Origin: Sinonovacula constricta
Lineage: Eukaryota; Mollusca; Bivalvia; Cardiida; Solecurtidae
DNA length: 64,000 nucleotides
Direction of reading: 5' to 3'
Assembly: GCA_007844125.1 (NCBI GenBank)
Contig: CM017563.1
Span: forward strand, 13,362,335 to 13,426,334
Part shown: one piece after another, positions 59,501 to 64,000 of the stretch
Layout: each line of letters begins with the position of its first letter
Position numbering within the stretch: the first letter of the stretch is position 1
Notes under the pieces: model-generated
Database searches by the model: none
Seen by the model: only the letters and a program-made list of their open reading frames with translations
Told to the model about the DNA's origin: nothing
Made by a program: the position numbers and the translations under genes

Positions 59501-62500
59501 AAACTATTGACTTGTCTTGGTAGCCGCATTATCTTAAAGTCATCCCTAATTAACCATTGACTTGACTTGGAAGCCACATTATCTTAAAGTCATCCCTAAT
59601 TAACCATTGACTTGACTTGGAAGCCACATTATCTCAAAGTCATCCCTAATAAACTATTGACTTGACTTGGTAGCCATAGTATCTTAAAGTCATCTCTAAT
59701 AAACTATTGACTTGACTTGGTAGCCACATTATCTTAAAGTCATCCCTAATTAACCATTGACTTGACTTGGAAGCCACATTATCTCAAAGTCATCCCTAAT
59801 AAACTACTGACTTGACTTGGTAGCTACATTATCTTAAAGTCATCTCTAATAAACTATTGACTTGACTTGGTAGCCACATTATCTTAAAGTCATCCATTAT
59901 AAACTATTGACTTGACTTGGTAGCCACATTATCTTAAAGTCATCCCTAATAAACTATTGACTTGACTTGGTAGCCACATTATCTCAAAGTCATCCCTATT
60001 AAACTATTGACTTGACTTGGTAGCCACATTATCTTAAAGTCATCCCTAATAAACTACTGACTTGACTTGGTAGCCATAGTATCTTAAAGTCATCCATTAT
60101 AAACTATTGACTTGACTTGGTAGCCACAGTATCTTAAAGTCATCCATTATAAACTATTGACTTGACTTGGTAGTCACATTATCTTAAAGTCATCCCTAAT
60201 AAACTATTGACTTGACTTGGTAGCCACATTATCTTAAAGTCATCCATTATAAACTACTGACTTGACTTGGTAGTCACATTATCTTAAAGTCATCCCTAAT
60301 AAACTATTGACTTGGAAGCCACATTATCTTAAAGTCAACCATTATAAACTATTGACTTGACTTGGAAGCCACATTATCTTAAAGTCATCCCTAATAAACT
60401 ATTGACTTTACTTGGAAGCCACATTATCTTAAAGTCATCCCTAATAAACTATTGACTTGACTTGGAAGCCACATTATCTTAAAGTCATCCCTAATAAACT
60501 ATTGACTTGACTTGGAAGCCACATTATCTTAAAGTCATCCCTAATAAACTATTGACTTGACTTGGTAGCCACATTATCTTAAAGTCATCCCAAATAAACT
60601 ATTGACTTGACTTGGTAGCCACATTATCTTAAAGTCATCCCTAATGAACTATTGACTTGACTTGGTAGCCACATTATCTTAAAGTCATCCCAAATAAACT
60701 ATTGACTTGACTTGGAAGCCACATTATCTTAAAGTCATCCCAAATAAACTATTGACTTGACTTGGTAGCCACATTATCTCTGTCATCTCTAATAAACCAG
60801 TGACTTGACTTGGTAGCCACATTATCTTAAAGTCATCCCTAATGAACTATTGACTTGACTTGGAAGCCACATTATCTTAAAGTCATCCCTAATAAACTAT
60901 TGACTTGACTTGGAAGCCACATTATCTCAAAGTCATCCCTAATAAACTATTGACTTGACTTGGAAGCCACATTATCTTAAAGTCATCCCTAATAAACCAT
61001 TGACTCGACTTGGTAGCCACATTATCTTAAAGTCATCCCTAATAAACCATTGACTTGACTTGGTAGCCACATTATCTTAAAGTCATCCCTAATAAACTAT
61101 TGACTTGACTTGGTAGCCACATTATCTTAAAGTCATCCCTAATAAACTATTGACTTGACTTGGAAGCCACATTATCTCAAAGTCATCCCTAATAAACTAT
61201 TGACTTGACTTGGAAGCCACATTATCTTAAAGTCATCCCTAATAAACCATTGACTCGACTTGGTAGCCACATTATCTTAAAGTCATCCCTAATAAACTAT
61301 TGACTTGACTTGGAAGCCACATTATCTTAAAGTCATCCCTAATAAACTATTGACTTGACTTGGTAGCCACATTATCTTTTGACTTGGAAGCCACATTATC
61401 TTAAAGTCATCCCTAATAAACTACTGACTTGACTTGGAAGCCACATTATCTTAAAGTCATTCCTAATAAACTATTGACTTGTCTTGGTAGCCGCATTATC
61501 TTAAAGTCATCCCTAATTAACCATTGACTTGACTTGGAAGCCACATTATCTTAAAGTCATCCCTAAATAACCATTGACTTGACTTGGAAGCCACATTATC
61601 TCAAAGTCATCTCTAATAAACTACTGACTTGACTTGGTAGCTACATTATCTTAAAGTCATCTCTAATAAACTATTGACTTGACTTGGTAGCCACATTATC
61701 TTAAAGTCATCCATTATAAACTATTGACTTGACTTGGTAGCCACATTATCTTAAAGTCATCCCTAATAAACTATTGACTTGACTTGGTAGCCACATTATC
61801 TCAAAGTCATCCCTATTAAACTATTGACTTGACTTGGTAGCCACATTATCTTAAAGTCATCCCTAATAAACTACTGACTTGACTTGGTAGCCATAGTATC
61901 TTAAAGTCATCCATTATAAACTATTGACTTGACTTGGTAGCCACAGTATCTTAAAGTCATCCATTATAAACTATTGACTTGACTTGGTAGTCACATTATC
62001 TTAAAGTCATCCCTAATAAACTATTGACTTGACTTGGTAGCCACATTATCTTAAAGTCATCCATTATAAACTACTGACTTGACTTGGTAGTCACATTATC
62101 TTAAAGTCATCCCTAATAAACTATTGACTTGGAAGCCACATTATCTTAAAGTCATCCATTATAAACTATTGACTTGACTTGGAAGCCACATTATCTTAAA
62201 GTCATCCCTAATAAACTATTGACTTTACTTGGAAGCCACATTATCTTAAAGTCATCCCTAATAAACTATTGACTTGACTTGGAAGCCACATTATCTTAAA
62301 GTCATCCCTAATAAACTATTGACTTGACTTGGAAGCCACATTATCTTAAAGTCATCCCTAATAAACTATTGACTTGACTTGGTAGCCACATTATCTTAAA
62401 GTCATCCCAAATAAACTATTGACTTGACTTGGTAGCCACATTATCTTAAAGTCATCCCTAATGAACTATTGACTTGACTTGGTAGCCACATTATCTTAAA

Positions 62501-64000
62501 GTCATCCCAAATAAACTATTGACTTGACTTGGAAGCCACATTATCTTAAAGTCATCCCAAATAAACTATTGACTTGACTTGGTAGCCACATTATCTCTGT
62601 CATCTCTAATAGACCATTGACTTGACTTGGTAGCCACATTATCTTAAAGTCATCCCTAATGAACTATTGACTTGACTTGGTAGCCACATTATCTTAAAGT
62701 CATCCCTAACAAACTATTGACTTGACTTGGAAGCCACATTATCTTAAAGTCATCCATTATAAACCATTGACTTGACTTGGAAGCCACATTATCTTAAAGT
62801 CATCCCCAATAAACTATTGACTTGACTTGGTAGCCACATTATCTTAAAGTCATCCCCAATAAACTATTGACTTGACTTGGTAGCCACATTATCTTAAAGT
62901 CATCCCCAATAAACTATTGACTTGACTTGGTAGCCACATTATCTTAAAGCCAACCCCAATAAACTATTGACTTGACTTGGTAGTCACATTATCTTAAAGT
63001 CATCCCTAATAAATTATTGACTTGACTTGGTAGCCACATTATCTTAAAGTCATCCCAAATATACTATTGACTTGACTTGGTAGCCACATTATCTTAAAGT
63101 CATCCCTAATAAACTATTGACCTGACTTGGTAGCCACATTATCTCAAAGTCATCCCTAATAAACTATTGACTTGGAAGCCACATTATCTGAAAGTCATCC
63201 CTAATAAACTATTGACTTGACTTGGTAGCCACATTATCTTAAAGTCATCCCTAATAAACTATTGACTTGGAAGCCACATTATCTTAAAGTCATCCCTAAT
63301 AAACTATTGACTTGGAAGCCACATTATCTTAAAGTCATCCCTAATAAACTATTGACTTGACTTGGTAGCCACATTATCTTAAAGTCATCACTAATAAACT
63401 TTTGACTTGGAAGCCACATTATCTTTAAATCAATCCTAATAAACTATTGACTTGGAAGCCACATTATCTTAAAGTCATCCCTAATAAACTATTGACTTGA
63501 CTTGGTAGCCACATTATCTTAAAGTCATCCCTAATAAACTATTGACTTGGTAGCCACATTATCTTAAAGTCATCCCTAATAAACTATTGACTTGACTTGG
63601 TAGCCACATTATCTTAAAGTCATCCCTAATAAATTATTGACTTGACTTGGTAGCCACATTTTCTTAAAGTCATCCCAAATAAACTATTGACTTGACTTGG
63701 TAGCCACATTATCTTAAAGTCATCCCTAATAAACTATTGACTTGACTTGGTAGCCACATTATCTCAAAGTCATCCCTAATAAACTATTGACTTGGAAGCC
63801 ACATTATCTGAAAGTCATCCCTAATAAACTATTGACTTGACTTGGTAGCCACATTATCTTAAAGTCATCCCTAATAAACTATTGACTTGGAAGCCACATT
63901 ATCTTAAAGTCATCCCTAATAAACTATTGACTTGGAAGCCACATTATCTTAAAGTCATCCCTAATAAACTATTGACTTGACTTGGTAGCCACATTATCTT
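53588..64000. repeat. 50-bp satellite array, over 10.4 kb, open at window end
   Basis: Unit gtcatccctaataaactatt, gacttgacttggtagccaca, ttatcttaaa (50 bp), about 209 copies and continuing past 64000. Frequent 45-bp variants lack one of two adjacent GACTT pentamers. The left edge (53588-54110) holds an older subtype (tttaagtcatccctt, ggaaggcaca). Higher-order duplications: the rare variant gatttggaag at 55691, 56776 and 57321 (spacing 1085 and 545); attatctctgtc at 60773 and 62590 and gactttactt at 60404 and 62221 (both 1817 apart). No open coding potential or telomere motif. Tandem arrays like this are typical of heterochromatin or satellite-bearing intergenic DNA. Confidence 0.97.

Noticed and set aside
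53588..64000. CRISPR array
   Set aside because: Regular 50-bp spacing, but the whole unit is repeated; there are no unique spacers, and the DNA is eukaryotic.

Overview
This is eukaryotic DNA: intron-rich, AT-rich and packed with repeats. It very probably comes from a bivalve mollusc. The grounds are two tRNA-headed SINE families recurring on both strands, a 'pearl'-type element (146-bp core repeat followed by an ACGG microsatellite, an architecture described from bivalves), and two animal genes, STRA6-like and TAF6. The species cannot be fixed from the sequence alone.

Layout. 1-2905 (+) holds the last four coding exons of a STRA6-like membrane receptor for retinol uptake; the gene starts upstream of the window. 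3-7 kb is intergenic, with a 57-bp tandem repeat, SINE pieces and a TTAA-flanked miniature element swollen by a 42-bp repeat. 7307-16672 (-) is an apparently complete TAF6 gene (TFIID/SAGA subunit): 11 coding exons with consistent phases, 631 aa, plus a probable 5' exon near 17.0 kb. A possible divergent spliced transcript runs 17.6-19.5 kb (+). 21-25 kb is a transposon cluster: a hAT-like MITE, a 1.19-kb Mutator-like element with a 10-bp target duplication and a PHD-finger ORF, and a second TTAA element. 27-32 kb is AT-rich with microsatellites, a 31-bp satellite and a third TTAA element. 32305-32511 (-) looks like the last coding exon of an unrecognised gene whose upstream exons I could not chain; a possible separate exon lies at 49720-49825 (-).

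34.6-39.2 kb is nested repeats: a decayed Helentron-like element, a 53-bp satellite interrupted by a 1705-bp Helentron-like element whose core is ten units of exactly 146 bp, and a 20-bp array open in every forward frame. 41651-43119 is a 1469-bp element with 16-bp perfect TIRs and TTAA flanks. 43.8-53.1 kb contains further SINEs, small satellites and a bivalve-style inverted-end element. From about 53.6 kb to the window end is one array of a 50-bp satellite, more than 10.4 kb long and running off the edge.

The genes form no operon or evident joint system; STRA6 and TAF6 are unrelated neighbours converging tail to tail. I found no new defence or biosynthetic system. The most informative content is transposon and satellite biology, where insertion history can be read directly from target duplications and one reconstructable empty site, plus a decayed duplicated exon inside TAF6.
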